A DNA stretch of 64,000 bases from Thalassospira marina (lineage in GTDB: Bacteria; Pseudomonadota; Alphaproteobacteria; Rhodospirillales; Thalassospiraceae). The notes beneath the pieces are model-generated. The model was given only the letters and a program-made list of their open reading frames with translations. It did no database searches and was not told the origin of the DNA. The stretch spans positions 3,574,001 to 3,638,000 of the forward strand of contig NZ_CP024199.1 in assembly GCF_002844375.1 (NCBI RefSeq). The letters are read 5' to 3'. Every line of letters starts with the position of its first letter. The first letter of the stretch is position 1. Shown here piece by piece: positions 54,009-62,357 of the stretch. Both the position numbers and the translations under genes were made by a program.

Positions 54009-55020
54009 GGACATCAAAACTATAAACTAATTAGCTAAGACTAATTCTATTATCCTGATATGCCAAGCATATCGGCATGCGTGGCAAATAGCTTATCTTT
54101 TCAACCTGTTCCACAAAAAACCTTGCTGCGTTGCACAAATAAATTTTGTGTTTCCTCATAGGGTTTTAGCTGATTTCAGGATTTTTCCAAACTTAAACCT
54201 ATGGATCAAAAGGAATATTCCCCCCAAAGCAACCCAACCACAGCGACCGCACCGCGATATCGCCCTGCGGTAGCCAAAGCTTACAAAGCAATGTGCGCGG
54301 GGCGCGTATCGCAATGCAACTACAAAATTTTTCTGAATTTATTTAATTCACCCCAGAGGCGTTGCGCCGCGTCGCAACCTGCAATCAACATAATTTGGTA
54401 TGGTTTTGCCGGAATACGCGTAAAACTTTCGCGAATCGTCCGGTGATTTTATCATCGCGTCGTTAATTCGGCGCCGGGGATGGAAAAAGGCCCGACAATA
54501 TCGGTAATTTCCCCTGCATATTTTTCGCATTGCAAATCAGCCCGGCCCGGCGCAGCCGTTCGTGCTGCTGATTGATCCGTTTCCCATCGCAAACAGCATG
54601 CCCACCCGGCCAAAGCACCGGATTTGATGACATTTGGATGTATTTGCAGGCAAAAGCCGCAGAAACACGGGGCAAATACCGATTTTTATGGTAAAAAGGC
54701 CGTTCGGGCCCGAATTTTGACAATCGCAACCAGCACGATAAATCCGCCCCTATCGGTAGGGTTAGGGCCGGTATAAGGTCGTATGGTGCTTTTCAAGGCC
54801 GGGATGTCGGTATTTTTTGCAAAATTTACCGGCAGTGATCTCTTTACTTGTCGCCAGCTTTCCCCATTATCAAAGCATGACAGGCGACCAACCCTGGCTT
54901 GTGCATCCCCTGATACGACGGAAAGATGCACCTGCAATGACCGGTCCAAAGATGTTCGGAACCCGCGCTTAGGTATAGTAAAGTATAGTTAAGACAGATT
55001 TTCGCTATTGAGGTTTGCCT
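54009..55020. other. About 1 kb between ctaC and cheZ without a supported gene
   Basis: The stretch lies between the divergent oxidase operon and cheZ. A direct repeat ACTAATT (54026-54032 and 54040-54046) and a short hairpin GTTGCG/CGCAAC (54361-54378) are visible. Open frames exist (for example 54201-54446 plus, 54463-54729 minus), but none has a good ribosome binding site, codon use or recognisable protein. Just before cheZ, two 10-base repeats (GTATAGTAAA and GTATAGTTAA, 54973-54992) may hold its -10 element. Confidence 0.5.
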
Positions 55021-55836
55021 ATGGCTCGTCAAAATCAAAAGAAGCTGTTCACCGCCGAAATGCGGCTGTTAAACAAGCTGGAACATATGAGCGATATCGT
55101 GTCGCTGCCCGAACCCGCCAATTATGGTGCCGGTCAGGCGCAGGGTACGGGGCCGGACCTGTCAACCCTGCATAACGCGATTGAAGACCTGAAGCTGGAA
55201 TTGCTCTCTGACATCCGGATCATGATTGACGAGCAGAAGAAGCTTGTCCGTGAACCCGAAGAGCAGGACGATGCCCGTAACGAATTGCGGATGCTGAAAA
55301 CCGAAATTCGCGCACTTGCCAATTCGATCCAGGAAACGAAAAAGGAAATCGCCGCCCTTTATACCGCGCCCGATGATAACAGCGGGACGCGCCTTAACAT
55401 CGTTAAGGGCGAGCTTGATTCCATCGTTGAGGCCACCGAAGAAGCCACGGCCAACATTCTGGAAAATGTCGAAAATATCGATTCGGTTGCCCATAATATC
55501 CGCTCCAGCGCCACCGACGATTATGTTCAGGGCCTGGCAGACGATATCGTGGAACTGGTGGTCAAGGTGTTTGAATCCTGTAACTTCCAGGACCTGACCG
55601 GCCAGCGTATTACCAAAGTCGTCAATACGATGAAATATATCGAGGAACGCGTTAATCGCGTGATCGAGATTTGGGGCGAGGAAGATTTCGACGAATTCGA
55701 TCTGCCGCCAGATCCCAAAGGTCTCGACAATCTCGACAAGACGGTTACCCGTGCACCGGCGAACCAGGAAAAGAACAACCAGTCGGAAATCGACCAGATT
55801 TTCTCGCAGGACGAAATCGACGCCCTGTTCGACTAA
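55021..55836 (+). CDS. cheZ: Chemotaxis phosphatase CheZ
   Basis: CheZ dephosphorylates CheY-P. The catalytic helix is CNFQDLTGQRITKVVNTMKYIEERV, with Asp191 and Gln195 matching the E. coli pair. Long coiled-coil helices precede it (ELRMLKTEIRALANSIQETKKEIAAL). The C-terminal end, SEIDQIFSQDEIDALFD, is the CheY-binding tail and strongly resembles the SQDEIDALL peptide at the N-terminus of FliM. ATG 55021 with GAGG upstream, 271 residues. It stands alone here, away from other chemotaxis genes. Confidence 0.93.
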   Translation: MARQNQKKLFTAEMRLLNKLEHMSDIVSLPEPANYGAGQAQGTGPDLSTLHNAIEDLKLELLSDIRIMIDEQKKLVREPEEQDDARNELRMLKTEIRALANSIQETKKEIAALYTAPDDNSGTRLNIVKGELDSIVEATEEATANILENVENIDSVAHNIRSSATDDYVQGLADDIVELVVKVFESCNFQDLTGQRITKVVNTMKYIEERVNRVIEIWGEEDFDEFDLPPDPKGLDNLDKTVTRAPANQEKNNQSEIDQIFSQDEIDALFD

Positions 55837-55854
55837 ACGACAATCCACCCCATC

Positions 55855-55890
55855 AAGGCAGCGTTCCCCTAACCGGGCGCTGCCTTTTTT
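55855..55890 (+). terminator. Intrinsic terminator of cheZ
   Basis: AAGGCAGCG (55855-55863) pairs with CGCTGCCTT (55878-55886), followed by a run of six T. It starts 18 bases after the cheZ stop. Confidence 0.92.
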
Positions 55891-56196
55891 GTTGCCCATA
55901 AACTGCCTGATCCACTTCCCGGCATCAACCGTAATTGCCGCAGCGGTATTGGCCGGCATGCAGGATGCGATAAGGCGATGTGTGGGTGCCGGTGCGGCTG
56001 TTCATGACAGTACGAGTGCCAGTATGCTGCCCGCCCTCTCCTGTCTGTCCACCTCCGCCCTATTTAACATCCAGGGTCGCCCAGGTTTCGCCCTCCTGCC
56101 ACCCATGGCAGGAGATGCAGGGGCAGGACGGCCACGAGGCTTAACAGCCCATGCCAGATGGCTTAGGCTTGTGACAAACTGCCAAGGAGGCCGTAA
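55891..56196. other. Gap without supported gene
   Basis: Between the cheZ terminator and the DUF1801 gene I see no gene with a ribosome binding site and no clear repeat. It should hold the promoter of the DUF1801 gene. Confidence 0.4.
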
Positions 56197-56631
56197 ATGT
56201 CGATCCCTGCCCTGCCTGCCGCATTAAGCGGGACATTTGCGCGCTACCCGGCAGATGTGGGCGCACGGCTGCTGCAAATACGCGCCCTTATTTTCACAAC
56301 GGCAGCAGATATACCGGGCGTAGGCCCGCTGACAGAAACACTGAAATGGGGTGAAGCAGCCTACCTGACCGAGGCCACCGGCAGTGGCACCACCATCCGT
56401 CTGGGCACCACCAAATCCGCCCCTGACCGCTGTGCAGTATTTGTAAACTGCCAAACCACCCTGATCAGCGATTTCAGAAGCCATTTTGCCGATGATTTTA
56501 TCTTTGAAGGTAATCGCGCGCTGGTTATTCCGGCCAAAGCACCCCTGCCCGAAGGGCCGCTGGTTTTGTGCCTGCGTGCTGCCCTGACCTATCACCAGCG
56601 CAAGAAACAAAAGATCAAAACGGCTGTTTAA
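56197..56631 (+). CDS. DUF1801 domain protein
   Basis: A 144-residue protein of the DUF1801 (YdhG-like) group; function is not known. Typical features are the LLQIRALIFTTAADIPGVGPLTETLKWGEAAYLT and AVFVNCQTTLISDFRSHFADDFIFEGNRAL stretches. ATG 56197 is supported by AAGGAGG six bases upstream. No signal peptide or membrane helix. The neighbours are not clearly related. Confidence 0.8.
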   Translation: MSIPALPAALSGTFARYPADVGARLLQIRALIFTTAADIPGVGPLTETLKWGEAAYLTEATGSGTTIRLGTTKSAPDRCAVFVNCQTTLISDFRSHFADDFIFEGNRALVIPAKAPLPEGPLVLCLRAALTYHQRKKQKIKTAV

Positions 56632-56798
56632 GGACTGGCCGGGGCAGATTGATAAAGGCCCGAATGGACGGGAATAGCCGCAGAAAACAGCGCCTGACAC
56701 AATTGCGTTGGGGCTGTTGCGTCCGAAATGGGTAATACCGTGTTACCGCCCCGCGCACCTATGCCTGCTGTGGCAAGCAACACAAGCAATTGGCCCAA

Positions 56799-57428
56799 TC
56801 AGGTTTCCGGGGTCGCCTCATTACGGTCCTGCGGCGTTATCGATGAGGGCGGCAGGGTTTTGACGAGCGCATCAATTGATGCCGGGTTGGTCAGGATGGC
56901 ACCGGCAATCACACCAAAAAGATGTTCCGCCCGTGGGGCCAGTGCTGGTTGGTCGCCCAGCCAGCCCAGCGCGCTGATCAGGGCAAACAGATCGGTGCCA
57001 TCAATATCTTTGCGCGCCAGCCCGACCTGCTGGGCATTGGTCAGAAGCTGCGTGCCAGCAGCGCGCATCGCCACACAGGATGCATGCAGGGCGGAATCAG
57101 GTGCTGCAATGGCTGCGACCATCACAGCGATAACGCCGCTATAATTTTGTGTAACCGCGACAATGTCGTGCAGCCAGGCGATCAGCATCGCATCGGGTTT
57201 ATCATTATTGGCATAGCCGCGTGCCAGTTCGGTCAATTCATCAAACCGGGTGCGCAACAGGGCTTCCAGCAGGTCTTCGCGGGTCGGGAAATGACGGTAA
57301 AGCGTTCCCATGCCAACCCCGGCCTTCCGCGCGATATCGCGCAGTGACGCATCGACACCCTGTTTGGTAATCACGTCACGCGCAATCACCAGCAGGTGGT
57401 CATAGTTCTTTTTGGCATCGGCACGCAT
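56799..57428 (-). CDS. TetR-family transcriptional regulator
   Basis: The N-terminal helix-turn-helix reads VITKQGVDASLRDIARKAGVGMGTLYRHFPTREDLLEALL, and the C-terminal half (SBP-type TetR_C pattern with ALGWLGDQPA) is a ligand domain. ATG 57428 with AAGGAA upstream gives 209 residues. It is divergent from the quinone reductase gene; an inverted repeat within that gene's promoter is its likely target. Confidence 0.92.
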   Translation of the reverse strand: MRADAKKNYDHLLVIARDVITKQGVDASLRDIARKAGVGMGTLYRHFPTREDLLEALLRTRFDELTELARGYANNDKPDAMLIAWLHDIVAVTQNYSGVIAVMVAAIAAPDSALHASCVAMRAAGTQLLTNAQQVGLARKDIDGTDLFALISALGWLGDQPALAPRAEHLFGVIAGAILTNPASIDALVKTLPPSSITPQDRNEATPET

Positions 57429-57709
57429 GAAGCATGTTTCCTTTGTCGATTTCCGGTTGGTTCGCCCCTGGCAAGCAGCGAAACGGTGACGGCAAATCCC
57501 TAATGCGAAACAGGGCCACACTCAAGAAATTCGCGGCCTATCCCAGGCAAACCCCACCGCCAGATCAAATTTATCCTGGTAGTTTCCCGGAACGCGCACC
57601 AACGGCCCCCTTCCAGAATAAGCGGGTTTTACAGGGACTTCCCACGAATTTCAGCATCAGTCAGCACGGCCAGTTCCACCGCGTGAAGCACGAATAGACA
57701 TTGCCGCCC

Positions 57710-57738
57710 TTGACAAACGGAACAGTGATCCGTTTATG
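57710..57738 (+). promoter_or_regulatory. Promoter with embedded inverted repeat (TetR operator candidate)
   Basis: A perfect -35 box TTGACA (57710-57715) and TTTATG (57733-57738) are 17 bases apart. AAACGGA and TCCGTTT (57715-57721 and 57729-57735), separated by 7 bases, fill the spacer and overlap both boxes. A repressor bound here would block polymerase. The adjacent TetR is the obvious candidate. Confidence 0.65.
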
Positions 57739-57792
57739 TGGATCAGCGCTCCGATTAGGAGTATCATATTTTCAGGACAAGGAAAAGGAACC

Positions 57793-58809
57793 ATGAGCAG
57801 CACAATGAAAGCAGTGCGCCAGCATGGCTTTGGCGGGCCGGAAATGCTGGTTTACGAAGATGCCCCAATGCCGAAAATTGGCGCGGGGGAGGTTTTGGTC
57901 AAAACCCGTGCCGTCGGCCTTAACCCGCCAGACTGGTATTTGCGCGAAGGCTATAAAATGCTGCCGCCGGAATGGCAGCCCGAGGTCAGCTTTCCGGTTA
58001 TTTTGGGTACCGATATTTCGGGTGAAGTCGCCGCAATTGGCGAGGACGTCAGTGAATTTGCCGTTGGTGACGACGTTTATGCGATGGTGCGTTTCCCCGA
58101 CGGACTGGCAGGCAACAGCCGTGCCTATGCCCAATATGTAAGTGTGCCAGCCCGCGAACTGGCCCCCAAACCCGCCGCTATCAGCCACCAGCAGGCTGCA
58201 GCCGCACCGATGTCGGTTTTAACCGCGTGGCAGTTTTTGATCGATCTGGGCCACGATGCCCCCAACCCGTTACAGGAATTTGCCCATAAACCGGTGCCGC
58301 TGGCGGGCAAAAAGGTGCTGGTAAACGGGGCGGCTGGCGGGGTTGGACATTTTGCCCTGCAAATTGCCAAGCGCGAAGGTGCCCATGTGATTGCCGTGGC
58401 ATCGGGCCGCCATGAAGCCCTGCTGCGCGACCTGGGGACGGATGAATTTATCGATTACACCAAAACCACCCCGGAAGACGTCGCCCATGATCTTGATCTG
58501 GTCATTGATGCGCTGGGCGGGCCAACAACGGGCCGTTTTTTGCGCAGCCTGAAACGGGGTGGTGCGCTGTTTCCGATTTATCCGCTGGGCTTTGCCGATG
58601 GGGCCGAGGCAGAAAAACGCGGCATCAGCGTTTCCGCAACGCAGGTCCGATCCAGCGGGGCGCAACTGGCCGAAATTGGCAATTTGCTGAATGACGGCAG
58701 CATCCGGGTTGTGATTGACAGCAGCTTTGCCCTTGAAGATGCAGCCAAAGCCCACGAACGCGCGGCCAAAGGCCACATCCAGGGCAAAATCGTTCTGGAC
58801 GTTAAATAA
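57793..58809 (+). CDS. MDR-family NADP-dependent oxidoreductase (quinone reductase-like)
   Basis: A zinc-independent medium-chain reductase. Features are the N-terminal MKAVRQHGFGGPEMLVYEDAPMP, the VLGTDISGEVAAIGEDVSEFAVGDDVYAM fold segment and the nucleotide-binding VLVNGAAGGVGHFALQIAK. The cysteine ligands of zinc alcohol dehydrogenases are absent. 338 residues from ATG 57793, or ATG 57805. Such TetR-controlled reductases often detoxify quinones or enals; the substrate here is unknown. Confidence 0.92.
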   Translation: MSSTMKAVRQHGFGGPEMLVYEDAPMPKIGAGEVLVKTRAVGLNPPDWYLREGYKMLPPEWQPEVSFPVILGTDISGEVAAIGEDVSEFAVGDDVYAMVRFPDGLAGNSRAYAQYVSVPARELAPKPAAISHQQAAAAPMSVLTAWQFLIDLGHDAPNPLQEFAHKPVPLAGKKVLVNGAAGGVGHFALQIAKREGAHVIAVASGRHEALLRDLGTDEFIDYTKTTPEDVAHDLDLVIDALGGPTTGRFLRSLKRGGALFPIYPLGFADGAEAEKRGISVSATQVRSSGAQLAEIGNLLNDGSIRVVIDSSFALEDAAKAHERAAKGHIQGKIVLDVK

Positions 58810-59025
58810 CGCCAGATAACGCCCAAGTCCGGCAGGCGGGTACCTTGCGTGCGGGTTAAACCCGGCCCAAAGCGCGGGAAAAAGTAGGCCCGGAACAGGA
58901 AAACCCCAACAAGCAAACACATACCAAGCGACACAGAACCTGTGCCGTTAACGGATGATGTTTGCCTGATTTCAGGTTTTGCCCTGCGACCAAACCAGCC
59001 GCCCCATATCAACAAGGATAAAACC

Positions 59026-59334
59026 ATGATCATTATTTTGGGACATATCCATATCCCGCCTGCAGATGTTGGGAATTTTATGGATGATATTCAGGCCATA
59101 ACACCCGTAATCGGTGATGAAAGCGGGTGCTATCATTATGCCGTTGCCCTCAAGGACGCAGAACAGGGCCAGGTTGTGGTTGCCGAACGCTGGCGTGACC
59201 AGCCCGCCCTTGGCGCGCATCTGGCAAAACCTGAAACCGTCGCCCTGATGGCGAAATGGGACGGTAAATTACAGGCCGATATCCACAAATTTGATGCCAG
59301 CAATATGCGCGGATTGTTCGATCAGGCTTTGTAA
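59026..59334 (+). CDS. Antibiotic biosynthesis monooxygenase (ABM) domain protein
   Basis: A 102-residue ferredoxin-like-fold protein of the ABM family, similar to YgiN-type quinol monooxygenases. IIILGHIHIPPADVGNFMDDIQAI, GCYHYAVALKDAEQGQVVVAERWRDQPALGAHLAKPE and the basic end are typical. ATG 59026 follows AAGGAT. It lies 216 bases after the quinone reductase gene on the same strand, so a joint quinone-linked role is plausible. Confidence 0.87.
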   Translation: MIIILGHIHIPPADVGNFMDDIQAITPVIGDESGCYHYAVALKDAEQGQVVVAERWRDQPALGAHLAKPETVALMAKWDGKLQADIHKFDASNMRGLFDQAL

Positions 59335-59363
59335 CCCGCGTAATTTAAGCATCCATAACACGG

Positions 59364-59399
59364 AAAAAGGGGCGACTGGGTTATCGGCCGCCCCTTTTT
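59364..59399. terminator. Bidirectional terminator between ABM and MFS genes
   Basis: AAAAAGGGGCG (59364-59374) pairs with CGCCCCTTTTT (59389-59399) around a 14-nt loop. It lies between convergent genes and has A and T runs on both sides. Confidence 0.88.
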
Positions 59400-59434
59400 G
59401 ATTATTTGTCTCGTCCTGAAAAATCAGGCCACCA

Positions 59435-60613
59435 TCAGGATGAAGACGTTACCGGGTTCATCGCCTGACGGGGGGATTTATCAAGCCACCAGCTGATACC
59501 CGCCAGAACAAGCCCGCCAACCGTAATGGCCGCCGCCACCAGCGGCACACCAGGCAAGCCCGGCCCGTGATCGATGGCAACACCACCCAGCCACGCCCCA
59601 CCGGCATTCCCCAGGTTAAAGGCCGCGATATTGATGGATGATGCCAGGCTTGGCGCCCCCTCGGCCTTGGCCAGCACGCGCATTTGCAAAGGCGGCACGG
59701 TGGAAAAGGCCGCCGCGCCCAAAATCCCCACCGTAATCACGGCGAATATCTGGTTATCAAGCGCATAGGTCAGCACCACCAGAACGACGGTTAAAAACAC
59801 CAGTGATGCCACCAGCGTTGCCATCAAATGGCGGTCAGCAAAGCGGCCCCCATACAGATTGCCAAAAAACAGGCCCACACCAAACAGCAGCAGAATGGGC
59901 GATACCGCCGCATCGGAAAAACCGGCGATCTGGGTTAGAAGCGGGGCAATAAAGGTAAAGGCGGTAAAGACCCCACCAAAACCCAGCACCGTAATGGCCA
60001 ACCCCAGCAATACCTGCGGGCGTAACAAGGCGCGGGTTTCGGCGGCAACATCGATGGTGGTGTGTTTTTCATCGCGCGGCACCAGAAAGGCGGTTGCCAG
60101 AAGGGCAATAATGCCAATGACCGTGACGGCATCAAAGGTCGCCCGCCAGCCAAACATCTGGCCCAGCCAGGTGCCAAAGGGCACGCCCAGCACATTGGCA
60201 ACGGTCAACCCGGTAAACATGATGGCAATGGCCGATGCCTTTTTTTCCTTTGCCACGAGATCGGTGGCAACCACTGCCCCAATGCCGAAAAAGGCACCAT
60301 GGGCAAAGGCCGCAACAATGCGGGCCAGCATCAGGGTGGTGTAATCTGGTGCAATAGCACACAGGAAATTACCGGCAATAAACACCGCCATCAAAAACAG
60401 CAGCACGTTTTTACGCCGCCATTTTCCGGTGAACACGGTTAAAACAGGCGCACCGACCACAACGCCAAGGGCATAGCCGGTAACAAGAAGCCCGCTGCTT
60501 GACAGCGACACATCAAGGTCGCGCGCAACATCAAGCAGCAAGCCCATAATGACGAATTCCGTCATGCCGATGCCAAAGGCACCGACGGCAAGCGCATAGA
60601 TAGCTAGGGGCAT
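59435..60613 (-). CDS. MFS transporter, DHA1/AraJ-like efflux family
   Basis: A 12-helix major facilitator of 392 residues. The N-terminus PLAIYALAVGAFGIGMTEFVIMGLLLDVARDLDVSLSSSGLLVTGYALGVVVGAPVL is that of the sugar-efflux/AraJ branch. The A-loop GKWRRKNVLLFLM and the TM5 pattern GLTVANVLGVPFGTWLGQ (antiporter motif C-like) support export. ATG 60613 with AAGG upstream. It is divergent from a LysR regulator, which likely controls it. Confidence 0.9.
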   Translation of the reverse strand: MPLAIYALAVGAFGIGMTEFVIMGLLLDVARDLDVSLSSSGLLVTGYALGVVVGAPVLTVFTGKWRRKNVLLFLMAVFIAGNFLCAIAPDYTTLMLARIVAAFAHGAFFGIGAVVATDLVAKEKKASAIAIMFTGLTVANVLGVPFGTWLGQMFGWRATFDAVTVIGIIALLATAFLVPRDEKHTTIDVAAETRALLRPQVLLGLAITVLGFGGVFTAFTFIAPLLTQIAGFSDAAVSPILLLFGVGLFFGNLYGGRFADRHLMATLVASLVFLTVVLVVLTYALDNQIFAVITVGILGAAAFSTVPPLQMRVLAKAEGAPSLASSINIAAFNLGNAGGAWLGGVAIDHGPGLPGVPLVAAAITVGGLVLAGISWWLDKSPRQAMNPVTSSS

Positions 60614-60678
60614 ATTCAAGCCTTTTGAGTGATACTTTACATGGCTTGCACTATGGCCTTTTTCGCCGGGTGTGACTA

Positions 60679-60720
60679 TAATTCGCGAATTACAATAAGT
60701 TTGGAAATTAATTCGCAAAT
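60679..60720. promoter_or_regulatory. Palindrome and half site between MFS and LysR genes
   Basis: TAATTCGCGAATTA (60679-60692) is a perfect 14-bp palindrome. Thirty bases on, TAATTCGCAAAT (60709-60720) repeats its left half and reaches the LysR start codon. Two related sites three helical turns apart fit a LysR recognition and activation pair for autoregulation and control of the divergent exporter. Confidence 0.6.
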
Positions 60721-61615
60721 GTTACCCAACCGTTCGGGCGAGATGGAAGTTTTCCTGCATGTTGCCGATGCGGGCAGTTTTTCGGCCGCAGCACGCAAAC
60801 TGCAATTAACGCCATCAGCCGTGGCAAAGCTGATTGCCCGGTTAGAAGAACGGCTGGGAGCGCAGTTATTTGTCCGTTCAACCCGCAATCTGAAGCTGAC
60901 GCGTGAAGGCAGCGCCTATTACCACGATGCCAGCCGCATTCTTGAAGATATTGGCGAGCTTGAGGCCCGCCTGGCCCATGACAGCGCCACACCGCGTGGC
61001 ACCATTCGGGTCAATGCGACCATTCCCTTTGGCAATCATGTGCTGGTGCCAGTATTGGCCGGTTTTCTGGAAAGCTACCCCGAAGTCACCATCGATCTTA
61101 GCCTGACCGACAATGTCATCGATATTCTTGATGAACGGGCCGACATTGCCATTCGCAGCGGCGCCCTTCGCGATTCCCGCCTGCTGGCGCGCAAACTTGG
61201 CATCAGCCGCCGGGTGATTATCGCATCGCGCGATTATATCGCGCGCAAAGGCCTGCCCGAAAACCCCGATGACCTGCACGGCCATAACTGCCTGAATTTC
61301 AGTTTCCGCCGCCCGCAGGAACAATGGATGGTCGGGACCAAGGGCGATGAAGATGCCAGCAGCCGAATTGGCAATATCCAGGTCAATAATGGGGAAACCA
61401 TGCGCCAGCTTGCCCTTGCCGGGGTGGGCATTGGCCGGTTAGCACTTTTCCATGTCGGGCAGGATATTGCCGATGGGCGACTGGTCGAATTGCTGGGTGA
61501 CGCTGCCGAACCGGAATTTGAGCAAATCCACGCCGTTTTTGTCGGCCAGCGGCAAATGCCGCTGCGCATGCGTGTCTTACTGGATTACCTAGCAAAGCAT
61601 ATCAGCATCCGCTAG
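60719..61615 (+). CDS. LysR-family transcriptional regulator
   Basis: The helix-turn-helix is VFLHVADAGSFSAAARKLQLTPSAVAKLIARLEERLGAQLF, followed by the effector domain with RGTIRVNATIPFGNHVLVPVLAGFL and DERADIAIRSGAL. The group is that of CrgA/AaeR-type regulators that often control an adjacent efflux or oxidoreductase gene. ATG 60719 gives 298 residues; ATG 60740 is an alternative. It is divergent from the MFS exporter and complete, unlike the LysR gene at 23 kb. Confidence 0.93.
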   Translation: MLPNRSGEMEVFLHVADAGSFSAAARKLQLTPSAVAKLIARLEERLGAQLFVRSTRNLKLTREGSAYYHDASRILEDIGELEARLAHDSATPRGTIRVNATIPFGNHVLVPVLAGFLESYPEVTIDLSLTDNVIDILDERADIAIRSGALRDSRLLARKLGISRRVIIASRDYIARKGLPENPDDLHGHNCLNFSFRRPQEQWMVGTKGDEDASSRIGNIQVNNGETMRQLALAGVGIGRLALFHVGQDIADGRLVELLGDAAEPEFEQIHAVFVGQRQMPLRMRVLLDYLAKHISIR

Positions 61616-61663
61616 CGCGCATGCACCGAAATGGCCCCGATGACTGGCGGGCGGGCATTTTGC

Positions 61664-62281
61664 CTAATGCCGGGCGGCATCCAGATGACGGGCATCAAGA
61701 CCCAGGACAACATCATCGACAATTGCCAGCAATTCATCGCGCGCGATACCATCGCGCGCCTGGATGGATATGCCCTGCATAATCGCACTCAGATAACGGG
61801 CAAGACGATGGGCGGCAGGGGCATCGGGCAGCAGGGGTGCAAAGGCAGCGGCAATGGCATCAAGCATCACATCGCGGCGATGGGCGGCATCCTGTGCGAG
61901 ATCCTGCAGGCCCGGGTGACAGGCAACCATACCGCTTGAGATCATGCAGCCTGCTTCACGGGCCGGGTCGGTAACGGCGGCAACCGCGTTTTCAAGCATA
62001 CCACGGACGGCATCGGCAACAGAGGCCGCCTTTTTCACGCTGGCAAGATCAAGCGAGCTATAATGTTCCTCGTATCGGCGAAGGGCCTCGCCATACAGGC
62101 CTGCCTTGTTGCCAAAGGCGGCATAAAGGCTGGGCGGGGCAACGCCGATGGCCTTGGTCAAATCGCCAACAGACACGCCTTCATAGCCATAACGCCAAAA
62201 CAGGCGCATGGCCGTTTCCACGGCCTGTTCGCGATCAAAGCTCCAGGGGCGGCCCCCTTGTGATTTTTCAGCAGGTTTCAT
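61664..62281 (-). CDS. TetR/AcrR-family transcriptional regulator
   Basis: The N-terminal GRPWSFDREQAVETAMRLFWRYGYEGVSVGDLTKAIGVAPPSLYAAFGNKAGLYGEAL is a clear TetR helix-turn-helix. ATG 62281 gives 206 residues. No ribosome binding site is visible, and a good promoter (TTGACT, 17 bases, TTTATT) ends only seven bases before the ATG, so the mRNA may be leaderless. It is divergent from the secreted hydrolase gene. Confidence 0.9.
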   Translation of the reverse strand: MKPAEKSQGGRPWSFDREQAVETAMRLFWRYGYEGVSVGDLTKAIGVAPPSLYAAFGNKAGLYGEALRRYEEHYSSLDLASVKKAASVADAVRGMLENAVAAVTDPAREAGCMISSGMVACHPGLQDLAQDAAHRRDVMLDAIAAAFAPLLPDAPAAHRLARYLSAIMQGISIQARDGIARDELLAIVDDVVLGLDARHLDAARH

Positions 62282-62284
62282 AGC

Positions 62285-62346
62285 GATCAATAAACAATAC
62301 TTGACGGAAAAAGTCAACCATGTTGATTAGTGATCATTAAACAATA
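62285..62346. promoter_or_regulatory. Intergenic promoters and repeats of TetR/hydrolase pair
   Basis: Two 15-base direct repeats differing at one base, GATCAATAAACAATA (62285-62299) and GATCATTAAACAATA (62332-62346), flank TTGAC-N7-GTCAA (62301-62317) and TCAAC-CAT-GTTGA (62314-62326). The tetR promoter on the minus strand uses TTGACT (62312-62317) and TTTATT (62289-62294). These are candidate TetR sites. Confidence 0.55.
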
Positions 62347-62357
62347 TGGAGATACCA

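Noticed and set aside
54201..54729. Two short frames in the ctaC-cheZ gap (81 codons plus, 88 codons minus)
   Set aside because: Poor ribosome binding sites, atypical composition and no recognisable motif; kept only as part of the gap description.
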